A stretch of 64,000 nucleotides of DNA from Paracentrotus lividus. Taxonomy: Eukaryota; Echinodermata; Echinoidea; Camarodonta; Echinidae. A program made the translations under genes and the position numbers. This document shows, piece by piece, positions 1 to 12,428 of the stretch; position 1 is the stretch's first letter, and each line of letters begins with the position of its first letter. The notes beneath the pieces were generated by a model. The model did not search any database. It was not told the origin of the DNA and was given only the letters and a program-made list of their open reading frames with translations. Location of the stretch: NCBI GenBank assembly GCA_940671915.1, contig CALNVZ010003430.1, forward strand, positions 18,598,930-18,662,929. The letters are read 5' to 3'.

Positions 1-1528
1 AAGCTGGAAAAAAGCAACTTCATCCTGATTAAATAGGCATAACTTTTTAACGAAAATGTCTCCCGCTTAATAACTTCGGCAGGGGTGTTTTACACATATA
101 TGACTACAATTTGTATGGAAATTAGATTGACTTGTGAAGTATTCACGGATTAGTACCACAGTTAAAGAGTTAAATCGCCACTGACAGACCTAAGACCTCC
201 TTAATACTTTTGAAAAGTGATTTATTTTGTCTCTTGGACGTGTGCTCACTTCATGCCCCTGAATCTACAGATCTATCTCATTGATTAGATGCATGATTTT
301 TTTTTTTTTTTTTTTGTTTTTTTTTAAAGCAAAGCGAGCCGAAGCGCGAGCCGAAAATTTTGAGCTAAAATTTTTTGAGTAGATAATTGTGCATCAATAT
401 GACCGCTATTGTAAAAAAAAAAAAAATGTACCAGAAAATGCGGGGAGGAGTACTCTTTCAGAATATGTAAAAAAATTTGAGGGTTTAAAATTTGGTCTTC
501 TTTTTTATGCATTTCTAGGTGTAAAGTTTTTTTGTAACTCACTCGGTAGTAGCCATTGGTCAGAATAAATTTTCGTCAGTCGTTTTAAGAGGGGTCGGAC
601 AAACAGTGTTTGTTCCCCTGTTTAGAAGCATTTTGCTCGTGCATGTAGCCTGTTGGCACAATGATTGTTGACGCCCGGATCATGCTGATTTAATTTAGTG
701 GCAAAAACTACAACATAAATGACCAAATAAAGGCTTAGTCATTTTAAGGGCGGCTGTGATTTTTGACCACGAAAAGTTTAGTCTCAGCGATAGGTTCCCA
801 AAAATAAATGCGCCTGAACAGGCCAACAGTAATATTGTGAAAAAAATACCTATATCCTGTTATTTACGCCTTTACTAATTGTGAAAAGGAGTGTGCAAAA
901 TATTAGACGTAGAAATATCTGACTGAGACTGCGGCATTGTAATCAAACAAGCAAGGCCGAGGGCAAGCGAGTTTACTATGAAGGTAAAATACCGGGTTAA
1001 TAACATCTGCTGCAGTTTGACCAATCGCTTACGGCTATGTCGTCACTTCTCGGTATGTGTTGCTGTCCACTGATTGGTCATGGGTCTCGTCAGGTGGTGG
1101 AAAAAGGGAAATCCCGTATTTATTGTTTCCTTGTGTGGCGCCGGATGGTCAACGGTAACGTTGTGTTATATTTAAAGCAAAACAGGCTAATCAGATAGAA
1201 ACAGACTTTTATCAGTACGATACATGATTTTTCTATTTCTAATTATTAATTACTTTGCTTTTGCGTGACTCTGGCAGATTACAACGGAAATATAATGCCA
1301 TAAAGTTGAAAACGTAAATCCATAGTAATTTTATTGAAATATCATATAGGCCCAGGCCCCAGCATATAAAACATGAATATTTCGACTAAATATTTTTCTT
1401 CTTATAGGTCTTCACCCCACCCGGGGGGCACGTACACGGAAAAATTAACAATTTTCAAAGATTTAATATAGGCCTATTTGTTGGTTATTCTGGTGGACTG
1501 AAGAAATGATTACTGTGTAGGTATGTCA
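1..1528. other. Gene-free stretch
   Basis: I see no supported gene here. Poly-T runs lie near 297-325. At about 330-350 there is a fragment resembling, on the opposite strand, the GGCTCGCGCTTCG segment inside the hAT-type MITEs at 25288 and 29657, so a worn relative may lie here. Between 1045 and 1085 CCAAT-type motifs face each other, but nothing else supports a promoter. Confidence 0.4.
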
Positions 1529-1710
1529 CAGGGCCGCGGAGCCGAGGGGGGGGGGGGCTTGCAGCCCCCCCCCCCCCCACTTTTTTTCAGCCACACGTAC
1601 AAAATGGCAAAAAATGAAAAACCATTACATTTGTGATTTTTAACCTGTTCAGCCCCCCCCCCCCCACTTTGGTTCAGCCCCTCCATTTCAAAATCGCTCC
1701 GCGGCCCCTG
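1529..1710. mobile_element. Short TIR element relic (hAT-like ends)
   Basis: The segment begins CAGGGCCGCGGAGC (1529-1542) and ends with the near-complement GCTCCGCGGCCCCTG (1696-1710). Two long C runs and the phrase TTGTGATTTTTAACCTGTTCAGCCCC lie between them; a close copy of that phrase recurs at 40725-40755. CAGGG ends and short GC-rich inverted termini recall non-autonomous hAT elements, but no clean 8-bp target duplication is visible, so the superfamily is a guess. There is no coding capacity. Confidence 0.6.
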
Positions 1711-2127
1711 CTGTCAACTAAAGCAAGAACAGTTCCTTTGATTGCCTGTCACGTTTCTGGCAATTTCACATGCACATGGCATAATTATGTCTCTCACGTG
1801 GCGGATCCATAATTTGGAATATGTTAAGGGGAGGGAGGGTTGAGTGTGAGAAAACAGGGAGGGCAGAGTTTTTTTGTGTTTGAATGTTTGTTTGATTTGT
1901 TTTTTTTTTTTTCGATTTTAACATTGTATTGCCTACAGGGTCCCGGGATGGAAAACAAAGACTTTTTTTTTTTTTTTTTAAAATTATAGTGTTTTCCCTG
2001 AGCCCCTGCCTGGATTCACCACCCGGTCTCACAATAAAATAACCGGACTTAATAATCTACCCAAACATACTTCAAAATCTCCACCGGAGAACCGTTTATA
2101 ATAGATGGTATACCACCTGCCAGGAGG

Positions 2128-2232
2128 CCGGGTTTGAGGACTAATTGGAGGGACTCCGAAGCACTCTGCATCAGTCGCGGAAGGACCCCGCGAACGTCTC
2201 CTGAGTATACACGACGTTTCTCCGAGTTCTCC
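2128..2232. repeat. GC-rich dispersed repeat, copy 1
   Basis: This GC-rich patch shares the ordered blocks GGGTTTGAG, ACTA-TTG, GACTCCGA, GTCGCGGA and ACGTCT-CTGAG with 49290-49430, which suggests two diverged copies of one element. A minus-strand open frame crosses it, but the composition comes from the repeat and I do not call it a gene. Confidence 0.35.
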
Positions 2233-3346
2233 GAGACTAAAGATACCACCTTCAGTAAGTAGACTCAGGCCTACCGTATTACTCTTTTTTAAAACTAAAC
2301 GAATGAATTTACGGTGCCCCGAATTAACATTTAGAGTTGAATAACATAGCATCTGGGTTCAAGCCCCCTTGTCCCCCCCTCCCCCCCCAAAAAAAAAAAA
2401 CAAAAACAAAACAAAAAAAAAAAAAAACGACGATCACCAACTGCCACGAATGAAGAAAAAACACCATGAAGACACAGTCATGGATGACAGCGATCTTATT
2501 CCTTCGTCGTCATGCAATCTCCATTGATCAAGTCGACATCGGAATCATTTACGGTTTAAAATACACGCTGATGTCGATAAAATCGCAGCATCACCGACGA
2601 ATGGGCAAATTCAAACAAGGTCGAGACAATAAACATATTTTGTTTTCACCTTTTTTCTCTCTGTATGCAAGGAAAACGTCAACATGGTCAGGCTTAAATC
2701 TCAGTTGTTAGGCAAAATAATTCATCTAACTCAAAATTTCGTTCAAAAAGGACATCTCAAAAATGAATATCACGGGTTGGTATTCATCTTCCTCCTCGAA
2801 TGCTCGCTCCTCAAAATGATGTCAACATCTGGCCAAGGCATTCTTCACATTAACATAGATGCTTCGTCTATGCTTCTCAACCAAGCCTATTGTACACATT
2901 CGTTTACGTACGGCAGGACGTTTGCTGTAGATGAGGGTGTCTGAACATAATGTTCCTTCCTTAGCCCGCATATGATGTAGCTCATTTCACAAACCATTGC
3001 CAAAAGCTTTTATGCACGCATTTATGGACATGAAAATGAGTAGTTATCTGAATAACAATTTATTCATGATTACGTCATAGTGTGTCTTTAATAAGAGGGG
3101 AAATAGGAGGGAAACCCGCAACGGGCACTAAACTCAAGGCATCGCTTCCCCTTGCCCTATACTTCAGATTCCAAGGTGCTGACACATCAGTGTTTTGCGC
3201 ATGAGCAGATCAAGTTTAGTCGCACTCTGGTAATAAAAGAATGGATTCAAATCTAAATTTGTAGGGATTATTCGAAAAAGAAAATGAAATCGAAATATTG
3301 GAAATGCATGGTTTCAACCTCAGAGACGAAATCCATCCATAGATAC

Positions 3347-3451
3347 CTTCCATGATTGCGATGGTGTTTTCGACAATTTCTGTATTATTTTGAAACTTGT
3401 CCCTTTTCATTCGCGAGAGCAGTAGGTCTGAATGCCCAGACACAGTGAATC
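3347..3451 (-). CDS. Candidate internal exon, symmetric phase 1-1
   Basis: On the minus strand a pyrimidine-rich tract ending TTCCGTTATTCCAG precedes an open segment of 105 nt, which ends at AAG|GTATCT. The exon starts with two bases completing a codon and ends with one base, so both introns are phase 1, the pattern usual for shuffled extracellular modules. It encodes about 35 residues, including SGHSDLLLSRMKRDKFQN and TEIVENTIAIMEG. I recognise no domain. Neighbouring exons were not found with confidence. It could be a chance open frame between two splice-like sites, though both sites are good. Confidence 0.4.
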
Positions 3452-4169
3452 CTGGAATAACGGAAAACAAAAGAACAAAGGCCAAACAAATAAAAGTTTT
3501 GGGAACTGGGGATTATCAGACAACGAAATCATGAATTCCTTTCATATTTTCTCAAAACGGTTGCTTGCAGGTTTCGTTTATATACTTTCCCCAAATAAGG
3601 AATACTGAGGAATAATGATGATAATATTTATCATTATATTCCACATACTAAAAATGTTGCAACAGGATTGGTCAAAAATAAATCACGTGATTGATTTTAT
3701 TTTTCCCATCATCAATCATCACTCGCAGTGATAGTACTTTTGAGTTTCGCTGATCACTTCAGCGCCCCAGAGCATGTAGAGCCATAACGCGTCATCAATT
3801 ATTTTTAGGATGCGCGAAAAAAAGTGCGTTGTCACTCGGGTTTTTTGTATTATCATTTTTCCATCATATGCAGCGACAGATAAATTCCTTGTGACGAAAC
3901 AATTCCATTTTTTTTATTTCTTTGTTACGTAACAATCAGTTCAGCCCATTTGAGCAAGGCCTACGCACTAAATAAATTGCGCGCACTTTAATTGTACGTG
4001 TTTATTTTACAAGCGCAGGCATCGATGACTTGAGTTGATTTTTCTTTTTAACGATCTCTAGGAAACCGTTCATTTTAACCAAAATATTGGTTTAGCCCTA
4101 GCTCTTAAAATGTTTCAGATGTGGAATATAAAGCAAATAATCACCTCTTGATCCGAATGACGAGGCAAA

Positions 4170-5575
4170 CTATCACTGCCAAGGCAAGCTTGATGTACAC
4201 GCTATCTCTCCTCAGCTTTGCTTCGGAGGAGAAAGCTTATCCAGCTCCTCAACAAACTATACAAGATGACGGGTGACATCCACCTGACTAAACTTATTCA
4301 GCTTCTTCTTGGCAACAGGCGTTTCTTCGTGAGCTGAATGGGTAAGCGCAGCAGATGCGAGGATACAGAAAAATGGTCCCCTTCAAGAAAGTGTTCTGCT
4401 CCGGTCACTCTTCAACGTATTAACCCGAACGACCAACCAATCTCACCGGGTACAGAAGCTTCATCTATGGCCATGACCTGGTGCATCGCTGCTCAGAACA
4501 ATGACGTTGATGTAATAGAGTCCACCCTGACATCAGCGGCTAGGAAACTTTGACATCGTACTACAAGGACAATCAGTTGAAAGCAAACCTTCCAAGACCC
4601 GGTTAGCTCTTCCATCTTGCGCAACCAGAAGCCGAGAGAAAACTTTCCCTAAACATGGAATGGTACTCCATCTGACTTGTCAACAACCTGTATACCTTGG
4701 TGTTACCCTTGATCGGACACTGTCATTTAAGTACCATATTGACAAGGTAAAGGGGAAGGTGAGGACCAGGAACAATCTCCTCAGGAAACTTGAATTCGTC
4801 ATGGGGTGCCAGTGCACCTACTCTACGGACAACCGCTCTGCGTTGTGTTATTCTGCAGCAGAGTACTGCCTGCCCAGTTTGGGAGAGGTCAGCACATTCA
4901 CACAAAATTGGACCTGCACTCAACGACTGTTGCAGAGCGATTACAGGTTGCCTGAAACCGACGAGCGTAGACAGTCTGCACGTCCTGTCTGCATTGCACC
5001 ACCTGACATCCGACGATCTGGTAGCCAGCAGAATGGAACGTCTCGTCAAACTCAGGATACTCGACTCCCTGTCACGATGTTGAACTACCCCAGAGACGTT
5101 TAAAGTCAAGAAAGAGCTTTCACAATCTTGTCCAACCCGCTGACTGAACCACCTCACGTGGCCAGATGCAGACTTTGGGAAGAGAGACGCAACATAAGTC
5201 ACCATATGGCAAGCTCCCTCTCCCTACTAAGAAGAACAGCTGCCCCTAGGCCAACATCAAGATTGGGGGACGTGGAAGTCCCTTAATCGACTTCGCACAG
5301 GAGTAGGTCGATGTAAAGCTACCTTGCAAAAGTGGGGTTACACTCAAGACGATAACATAAATTGCGATTGTGGTATGCCGCAAACTATGGGACACCTCCT
5401 TCAATGTCCAAATAGAGAACATTGCAACCAGGATGATCTCATGGCTGCAAATGAGAGGGCAGTACTATGTGCAAAGTCATGGCCAAATATATAATTTTGT
5501 TAGGGTTATATAACATGTACATATATTCATATTATACTTAATGTTGTAAATGGTGGACACGAAAGAAAGAAGAAG
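4170..5575 (+). mobile_element. 5'-truncated, degenerate non-LTR retrotransposon (LINE), reverse transcriptase 3' half
   Basis: Fragments of one reverse transcriptase appear in order but in shifting frames. LYKMTGDIHLTKLIQLLLGN lies near 4237-4296, followed by an in-frame stop. A degraded NGLPQGS-like motif and palm-domain text follow at 4370-4560, with the catalytic YADD box corrupted by a small frameshift near 4467. The thumb segment YLGVTLDRTLSFKYHIDKV starts near 4692. A final frame, about 5270-5493, ends in a CCHC-like C-x-C-x8-H-x4-C cluster (CDCG, GHLLQCP) just before the stop. The 3' end carries a GAAAGAAAGAAGAAGA tail. The 5' part (endonuclease, early RT motifs) is absent, as in ordinary 5' truncation during target-primed reverse transcription. 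Multiple stops and frameshifts make it inactive. The clade is not resolved. Confidence 0.87.
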
Positions 5576-6670
5576 ATCCAGCTTGCTGGGGAAGTGATAG
5601 TCTTCCCATCATTTCGATCGACGGTTATTATTTGCTTAATATGCCAGTACGATGGAAGAGGAAAACGGCGTTATATCCTACGTCATAAAATTGTCTAACT
5701 AGGATTGGTCGAGAACGTCTCATGTGACTAAAATAGTTCACCATATAACAAAGAAGATTCATGACGTCAGATCTCGGAATGTGTGAAAAATTACTGTTGT
5801 CAAAGAAACTGAACATTATTTGGTATATTGGTAGAATAAATTTGCAAACGCCTCAGCAATACAACACTAAGTCCCCCGTGGCAACGGTACAAATGAATTG
5901 ATCTTTTCTCGATATTGTCGCTTTCCTCTGCCATAGTCTTGGCCAATTATGACCATTATTTCTTTGGGGGAATGTATGAAACCTGAAAACAGCTTTGGGA
6001 GAAATATGAAACAGCTTCATGATTTCAAGAACTGATCATCCCCAGCTCCCAAAATGTCATATTTTGCGTTTGCTCTTTTGTCTTCCCTTTGTTTTAGAAA
6101 TGACAGTATCTGGTCATCTACTGCTCTTAGGAATGGAAAGGGACGCATCATTTAAGAATAAACAAAAATGGTCGACAACACTATGATTAAAAATTAAATT
6201 AAACAATTTTCAGAAAGGCTCGTAAAAAGATAATTAAGAGATGCTCTCATTTCAGCTATGTTGAAATAGCCTATGTAAAAGTTATGATGAGAGAGAGGAT
6301 ACTTACAATATCTGCACTGTTGTTTTGACTGCTTGGCAGGTATTTATCAAAAGAAGCCAAGATAACCGTGATAGACCTAGACATAAAGGTCGTGCGACCT
6401 CTAAAAGGATTCATATTAGTTTTACCTTTATATAATGCTTATTGATGATATACTGTGAATTGGACCTTTTAAAAGTAAAGGCCTGTCCTGTTGTGGCGAC
6501 AACATACGAACGTCATAATCGTAAGAAATAGCCTAAAAATGGCGATTACAGACGCATGCACGACTATATTTGAACTATGCTACAACACCACTTGTGACCA
6601 CACAATAGGAAGCATCCACAATGAGCCCACGCCTACCGCCGCGGCGCCAGGCGACTCAAATTAACGAACT

Positions 6671-6783
6671 AAAGGGGCTTTCACAATTGCTCTTGCGATC
6701 GTTTGCGATCATTTCTTCACAATTATGTTGCACACAATCGCAACGGTTATAAGCAGTCGCACCACCAATTGTGAAAGGGGCTT
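6671..6783. mobile_element. Small MITE
   Basis: AAGGGGCTTTCACAATTG near 6672-6689 is mirrored by CAATTGTGAAAGGGGCTT at 6766-6783, giving inverted termini with only the GGG/CCC core mismatched. The interior holds further short palindromes such as GATCGTTTGCGATC. A GC-rich flank (6800-6860) with GTGGCGAACTTGG-type text on the minus strand resembles text near 50260, so the repeat may be larger. It is non-coding. Confidence 0.5.
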
Positions 6784-7078
6784 GTTTCTCAGGGGATTCC
6801 ATGGACCTGCGCCTGGTGGAGACACCAAGTTCGCCACTTGTCGCAAAAATCGCCGCCCAACTGTAGGACAGGACTTTTAGAGTATCTTTTGCAAAGATAT
6901 TCACAATATCAATCTACAAATTGCCATCTTGACCGGGATTCTTGATTGGTCCCGCGTGAAGTAAAGTGACAGAACGTTCAGCGGGTCGTGCGTCAATCGT
7001 ACATATCTCTGTGTCCGGCTGCGTCGGATCGTTTTTTAATAGTTTTTATTTTTTATCATTAATTTTATTATTTTTTAG

Positions 7079-7214
7079 GTCCTCAGGACATGATAGTTGT
7101 AGGCCTACTCCAAGAAATCGCAGGAGCTCGCCAGCACCCGACCGCGGTGGCAAGCTACCGGACAGAGACGTGTATACATATTGTGAAGTGTCTCAACTAT
7201 TTGACTGCCTGTAG
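7079..7214 (+). CDS. Candidate terminal exon
   Basis: A long T-rich tract ending ATTATTTTTTAG is followed by 136 nt open in one frame to a TAG stop. One base completes the first codon (phase 2 intron). The 44 residues include CRPTPRNRRSSPAPDRGG and YTYCEVSQLFDCL, with an Arg/Pro/Ser-rich then Cys-containing composition. The acceptor is strong, but no upstream donor partner was identified and I recognise no family. It is richer in G+C than its surroundings, as exons here tend to be. Confidence 0.33.
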
Positions 7215-7456
7215 CCATGATAGCTATAACGGCTGAGCAAATAATTTCAGCGTTTTCAATGGTGTCGCATCATTGACAATTATGATAGATGTAGGGCCTA
7301 TCGGACCAAATATGACAAAAAGCAGAAGTAATGATTGGGTCTATTATGACATTTGTTATGTTGCATCCCATATAGGCCTATTTTCATTCATGTATTTATT
7401 TATTTATTTTTATGAATACGCCCATTTTAAGGATTGCTATAATTATTTGATCGTAA

Positions 7457-7690
7457 TGCTACAGTCACACAGACACTTACGTTGAGTTACGTCCGGTTGC
7501 GTCCAAAAATTATTTTCTTTTCTGCTCTATTATTTCTTATGTATTTCTTTGTTTTACTGAATGAACGAAATTATCATTATTTCCACTTCTGACTATGACG
7601 GGAAGGCATCCGTGGGGATCCGCAGAAAAGAAAATCATTTTTGGACGCAACGGGACGCAACTATACGTAAGTGTCTGTGTGACTGTAGCA
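7457..7690. mobile_element. 234-bp MITE, PIF/Harbinger type, copy 1
   Basis: Terminal inverted repeats of about 60 bp start TGCTACAGTCACACAGACAC and end with the complement. The flanks are TAA on the left (7454-7456) and TTA on the right (7691-7693), fitting the 3-bp TWA target-site preference of PIF/Harbinger elements with one mismatch. A second copy of exactly the same length lies at 24615-24848. The interior, with GGCATCCGTGGGGATCCGC, is shared and non-coding, so mobilisation depends on a transposase encoded elsewhere. Confidence 0.88.
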
Positions 7691-7967
7691 TTAGCCATAC
7701 CATAAAATAAAAAAAGTTTCGATTGAAATTTATAAATAGATTATCAAATTGTCTTTTATTGAATTCAATAGCAATCCAATCCCAACCTTCTTCTCCAAGG
7801 TCAGTTTTGCTGTGTACTATAACCTAGATTTTAAATAAATATATTGACACGCGAGGGCAGTTGAAGTCAGATGCGATAAAAAGCAACACACCTAGCCGGT
7901 ATAAGCCATTACGTATAAACACACGTGTTGCTCCATCGTCCGTGTCGTGACTGAACTTTAACACTGA

Positions 7968-8219
7968 TCACCCAAGTTCAAGCTCTCTGTCGATCAAATC
8001 GTCACTTAATTTGGTAATTTCAGAAGAAAGCCGAGGTCGTTGCGTGCCCTTCTCCTTCTTGTTTGTTTTATAAGAACCTAGTGGCGATTCGAAGTTCAGC
8101 GTCGAGGTGAAAGTCACAGACCAACGAGGTAATACTTCCGGTGAAATTAAGATATGTGGTTGGTCGCCGATTAACGGAATTGACTCGGCCTCTCTTCTAC
8201 TACTAGCTTCTTCTTTCAT
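7968..8219 (-). CDS. Possible small ORF or first exon (83 aa)
   Basis: A genuine ATG opens an 83-codon frame with a mixed, charged composition (start MKEEASSRREAESIPLIGD, later LSSEITKLSDDLIDRELELG) unlike the low-complexity frames elsewhere. The stop TGA overlaps a weak splice-donor-like GGTGATC. No homologue, signal peptide or domain is recognised. It may be a first exon, a short gene or a chance frame. Confidence 0.25.
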   Translation of the reverse strand: MKEEASSRREAESIPLIGDQPHILISPEVLPRWSVTFTSTLNFESPLGSYKTNKKEKGTQRPRLSSEITKLSDDLIDRELELG

Positions 8220-8825
8220 GCGATGAGCTTTTTTGAGCTATTTGATATAATTTTTTTTTAAAGCAAAACGTTCTATTTTGGACCAGTGCCATTTAAATCA
8301 TTATGAACCAAGGCTCATTGATAATTCACGGAATTAACGGAAATTTTGTGATAGTCAGAGGCAGACGATATTCAACATCAAAGTGAGGATCGTCTTTGGT
8401 CATCTTCACTCAATATTTTTCGTTTTTTTTTTTTTCTCCCCTCTTGTTTACTTTTCTCATCTATCATCAAAAATTAATGAGGATATCATAAGTCGGCAAT
8501 GTACTTCAGCTAATGATACACGAATAGAAACATATATTTATCGTCTACGACTCTGGACTAAATAAGCCGACTGTTCGATTGTACGAAGGAAGACAGCTTT
8601 CTGGATTTGTTTTTGTTTCTTCTGAAAATATCTCGACGATTCAATGACGGATTGCCGAGGAAAATAACAGATTTTTTCGTTTATCTGTGTAATTATGCAG
8701 TAAATGGTTATATATTGTGATTATGGAGGATCCAATTAAGGCAAGCCATTCCACTGGAGGATGACAAGATATTCAGGTAGGTCATAGAATGATATGAAAG
8801 AAATATAATTTTTGTTGATTTTTAG

Positions 8826-8974
8826 ATATTGCATCTGAGTCGATGCGAGCTCTCGATTTGTACGAACACACCAAACAACAACCCGTCAGTCTCGGCCGAG
8901 ATGTTGACGAGCGATTCGTATGCTTTCCATCCGAGCTCCAAACATTGTTGTTCGAGCTCTGTACTGAGTACTGA
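8826..8974 (+). CDS. Candidate terminal exon, 48 codons
   Basis: After TTTTGTTGATTTTTAG the sequence is open to TGA at 8972-8974. Two bases complete the first codon, so the intron is phase 1. The encoded text includes IASESMRALDLYEHTKQQ and FVCFPSELQTLLFELC, amphipathic and balanced in composition, with codons richer in G+C than the surroundings. Upstream, an ATG at 8761 could be joined through a GT at 8777 across a 49-bp intron in the same phase, but that intron would be unusually short, so a more distant upstream exon is equally possible. I do not recognise the protein. Confidence 0.42.
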
Positions 8975-9032
8975 GAGGTTTTTTTATTACCATGTTTCCA
9001 TATTCTGTTACATACATATACAATCATCTTGA

Positions 9033-10547
9033 AGGTACACGGGCCCTTATTAATTCAGTAATTGAATTGAGTTCCTTGATTATTTATAATTATTGAGTTG
9101 TTTCAATTATTTTTTTACCAAATTCACCTTTAACGTATACTGACATATGCCCAATATTCCTGAAGCATTATTACTCATTACTAATTAAACCGGAAAGAAT
9201 ATAGAAAATAATTATTTAAGCAAAAAGATGATCAATGATATAAACACTATATTGCTAGAATATTTTATTATCATTCAAAATATGATTAGATAATAAACAT
9301 GTAAGAAAAAAAAATATTACTCTGATATTACATAATGTGCTATGTAGTAGCAACATAATAGATAGGCCTACGTGAATCGCAATAATTAATCAACGTACAT
9401 TTTGTGTAAAATTTTACCTCAAGCAGCATTCTCTTTCTAAATAAATTATTAATAAACGGCCTGAGTACACGAGTAAGAAAAGAACAAATCAATGCAAGCC
9501 TTTGAATTATTTTATAGCTGATTAAAAAGCAAACATTTTGTAGCCAAAATAAAAGAAAGCAAAGAGGAATATTCTATATGAATTGAAAATGTTACTATGT
9601 GATATAGATTTTAATGGTTATTAAAGTAACACGAATCTATATTTTTTCGTTAGTCAAAAATAATTATTTTACAGAAAACTAAAGTAATTTCTTATTTTTA
9701 TTTTTGTAATCATGGCGCCATTTTACTAAGTCATGTAAGTGACCCGAACTGAAATTACTGACCAAAATAGAATAATGTTTAAGGCAATCAATAAACATAT
9801 ATCCATATATACATATACTCATCTCATATTTATCTAACTGTTCTGAAAACGAAAAAAAAATTGCTTCTCTGTAAACATCAAAGTTAACACCCTAAAGATG
9901 GAAATATTGCATAATAAAAATTGTGTAATTACACAACGCACTAAAATGTGTATACAAATTACATACACTGGTTTGAATCGCCTTTATAAATATCGTTCTA
10001 TTAATATATTGTATTAATTCCAATCAATTAACATCTCATAGGCCTACTTAAATATGCATTTGCTTTAATATGCTACACATGGAATTCCCTCTTTTCTTTA
10101 TTATGAAAGCGAAAAACTACATATCAGCCTTCTAACTGAATTCTAGCAAAAATACATATAGAAATGCCATTTAAACGTTACAAAGAAATACCATTATAAG
10201 CCTATGCATATGTACACATTATTTGGATATTTTAGGATCACTGATTGAAAATAGATTGAATGAATTCAGTACAAATTTGATATTAGAATAAAAATTTCAT
10301 GATAATTTCTGAATAGTTTCATAAATAGTGCATGAACAAAGTGTATTTGGAGAATTTTGTGTCAGGATAACTCTGAAAATAAAACATTTTAGTACAAATT
10401 GACAGATGTTCAGTATTGGTTGTTATAATAACGGAGAGTATTTTTTCTTGTGTTTAGTGTTATATTTTGTAGATTTAAGTCTTGTTTATAGATGTGAACA
10501 TTTCATTTCATACATGTAAGGTTTTATTACAGTACCCCACACTCTAA
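9033..10547. other. Gene-free AT-rich DNA
   Basis: No coding-like segment or clear repeat structure is seen. The stretch contains scattered AATAAA-type words and one TAGGCCTA near 9362. Confidence 0.5.
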
Positions 10548-10760
10548 ATAATAATTGGAAAAAAAAAATCTTAAACCAACACCGGTTAACATACTATCCA
10601 CACAGATATTGGTTAAGATTTGCCCAACTTTTAACCAACTCTGGGCACTTGGAGCAATAATTTCCCAGTTTTGGGTAATAATTGACCAGAATTGTGATAT
10701 TTTTTAAAACCAACAAACAATAACCCAGCCAGAATCAACAAAAATTAACAGACATTTCAT
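10548..10760. repeat. Dispersed repeat with ACCCAA/TTGGTTAA motifs
   Basis: The segment opens CACACTCTAAA and alternates motifs such as AACCAACACCGGTTAA, TGCCCAACTTTTAACCAA and CCCAGTTTTGGGTAA, a pattern seen in short non-autonomous elements. A clear terminal inverted repeat is not visible. TTTTTAGAGTG near 28841 could be an isolated end of the same family. Confidence 0.35.
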
Positions 10761-12310
10761 GTGTGCATTACATTTGTGTGTGTGTTTTTTTTTTTTTCTT
10801 TTTTTTTTTCCATTTACCATGTTACGTTAAAAAAAAAATGCATCTAATAGTTTTTATTTCTTTGTAAGGCGTTACTCAGATTATATAATAAATGCTTTTA
10901 AAAAACACTTATTTGCTATATTCCTTAAAGAAAATAATTATTTTAATGGCTAATGTTTATAAATTTTTACAAATTATATTGAAAAAACTAAACTTTTTTT
11001 CTTTGTTGAACCCATATTGTGGTTATGTTATGGTAGCCCTATTTTTCCTCGTTCAGCTAGAAAAAAAAAAAAACGTGTAGTGACGCTTCCATTTCACTCC
11101 TATCGCACAAATATTCATTATACAAACACATTCTAAGAACAACTTCTCTAATCAATAAATATTTATTTTTACGAAATGGGTTGATATTAAGTTCATTTTC
11201 AAAAAGAAAATTGCAGTATTTTAATATATACAAAACAAATTCTTATATGATTTTCTATGCATAGTAAATTCAGACAACTAAAATATATGTATTATAGACA
11301 AATTTATTTGTTTACAACAAATTTTTTTCCTGCAAATTTGAGCTCAATAAATGATTTTTCATCTTCAAAAGAAAAATGTAGTATTTAGAATATACCAAAA
11401 ACTTCATTCACATTTTTTCATAAAATAGAATATAATAAAAAATATATTGATTAATCTACAAAATTTGTTTAACTTTAAATTTTTGAGGTTCTCAACTAAG
11501 CTTACCAATTTAATGATTTTCAAATAAACATAGCAACTCTATCGTATTGCATTTATCATGCTTTTCCTTTTTATTATACTTGTTAATATTCATATTCAAC
11601 AGCTTCATTTTGTGATAAAGTTGTTTCCTTGTGGTTGTGAAAGGATATTGTGTATTAATATTTATCCATTTAACATAATGCTGTGTAAATAACCCATTAC
11701 TACATGACTACAAAATATATATAATACTTTTTTAAATTTCAACTGAAATCTCGTTTACCAACTTTTCTAAATTTCGCAATTAATTCAAAGCGAATCAAGT
11801 TTGAAAACGAAAGGATTTATAAAGGCAAGACAATTTTTATTATGGTATGTTTTTCCCCTCAAATTTTGAATAGAATTATAAGGATTGAATTTGCAATGTC
11901 TTAGCATTGATTGGTTCAAAGTGTAAACATGTTGATTTCTATTCCCATTTTGTTGCAGCAAGACGACTCTATTTATAATCCTAATACCATTCACAAGAAC
12001 TGTCCAGGCCTATATACCAAGTTTTTGTTCCTGTAAAGCCCTACAAGTTAACAATAAGGGTCTCTTTTCATCGGCACTGTTAAGCAATGAGCCATATGCG
12101 TGAAATCAAGTAATTGTTGTTACTACAATATTTTGCTCATGCATTTTCTTAATATGGTAAATAGGGTGTATTTTGCGTTATTGCTATATGTAAAATTGTA
12201 ATCGTTCATTGAATCATATGGAAACAGAATAATTGAGTATCGAATTCAATTGAATTTTAAAGTAAATGTATATATTAAGTAGCATCCTAGCAAAAGCAAT
12301 TACTTTATGG
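10761..12310. other. Gene-free AT-rich DNA
   Basis: Only AT-rich sequence with A and T runs is seen. Short open frames are AT-rich and lack splice or start context. Confidence 0.5.
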
Positions 12311-12428
12311 ATAAACAATGGACAAATTAAAGCCCTTTATCACAAAGTTTGGCCAACCGGGTTCGAGAAGGTTACAGCATGGCGCGTGTTGCTTTGTTAG
12401 ACAAGCATTGAATACAAGAAAACCAAAG

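Noticed and set aside
2460..2944. Two overlapping plus-strand frames of 81 and 86 codons and a minus-strand frame after CTACAG
   Set aside because: Equally open on both strands, with no consistent splice phases with the exon at 3347.
4723..5205. 160-codon minus-strand frame
   Set aside because: It is the antisense of the reverse transcriptase remnant, which reads convincingly on the plus strand.
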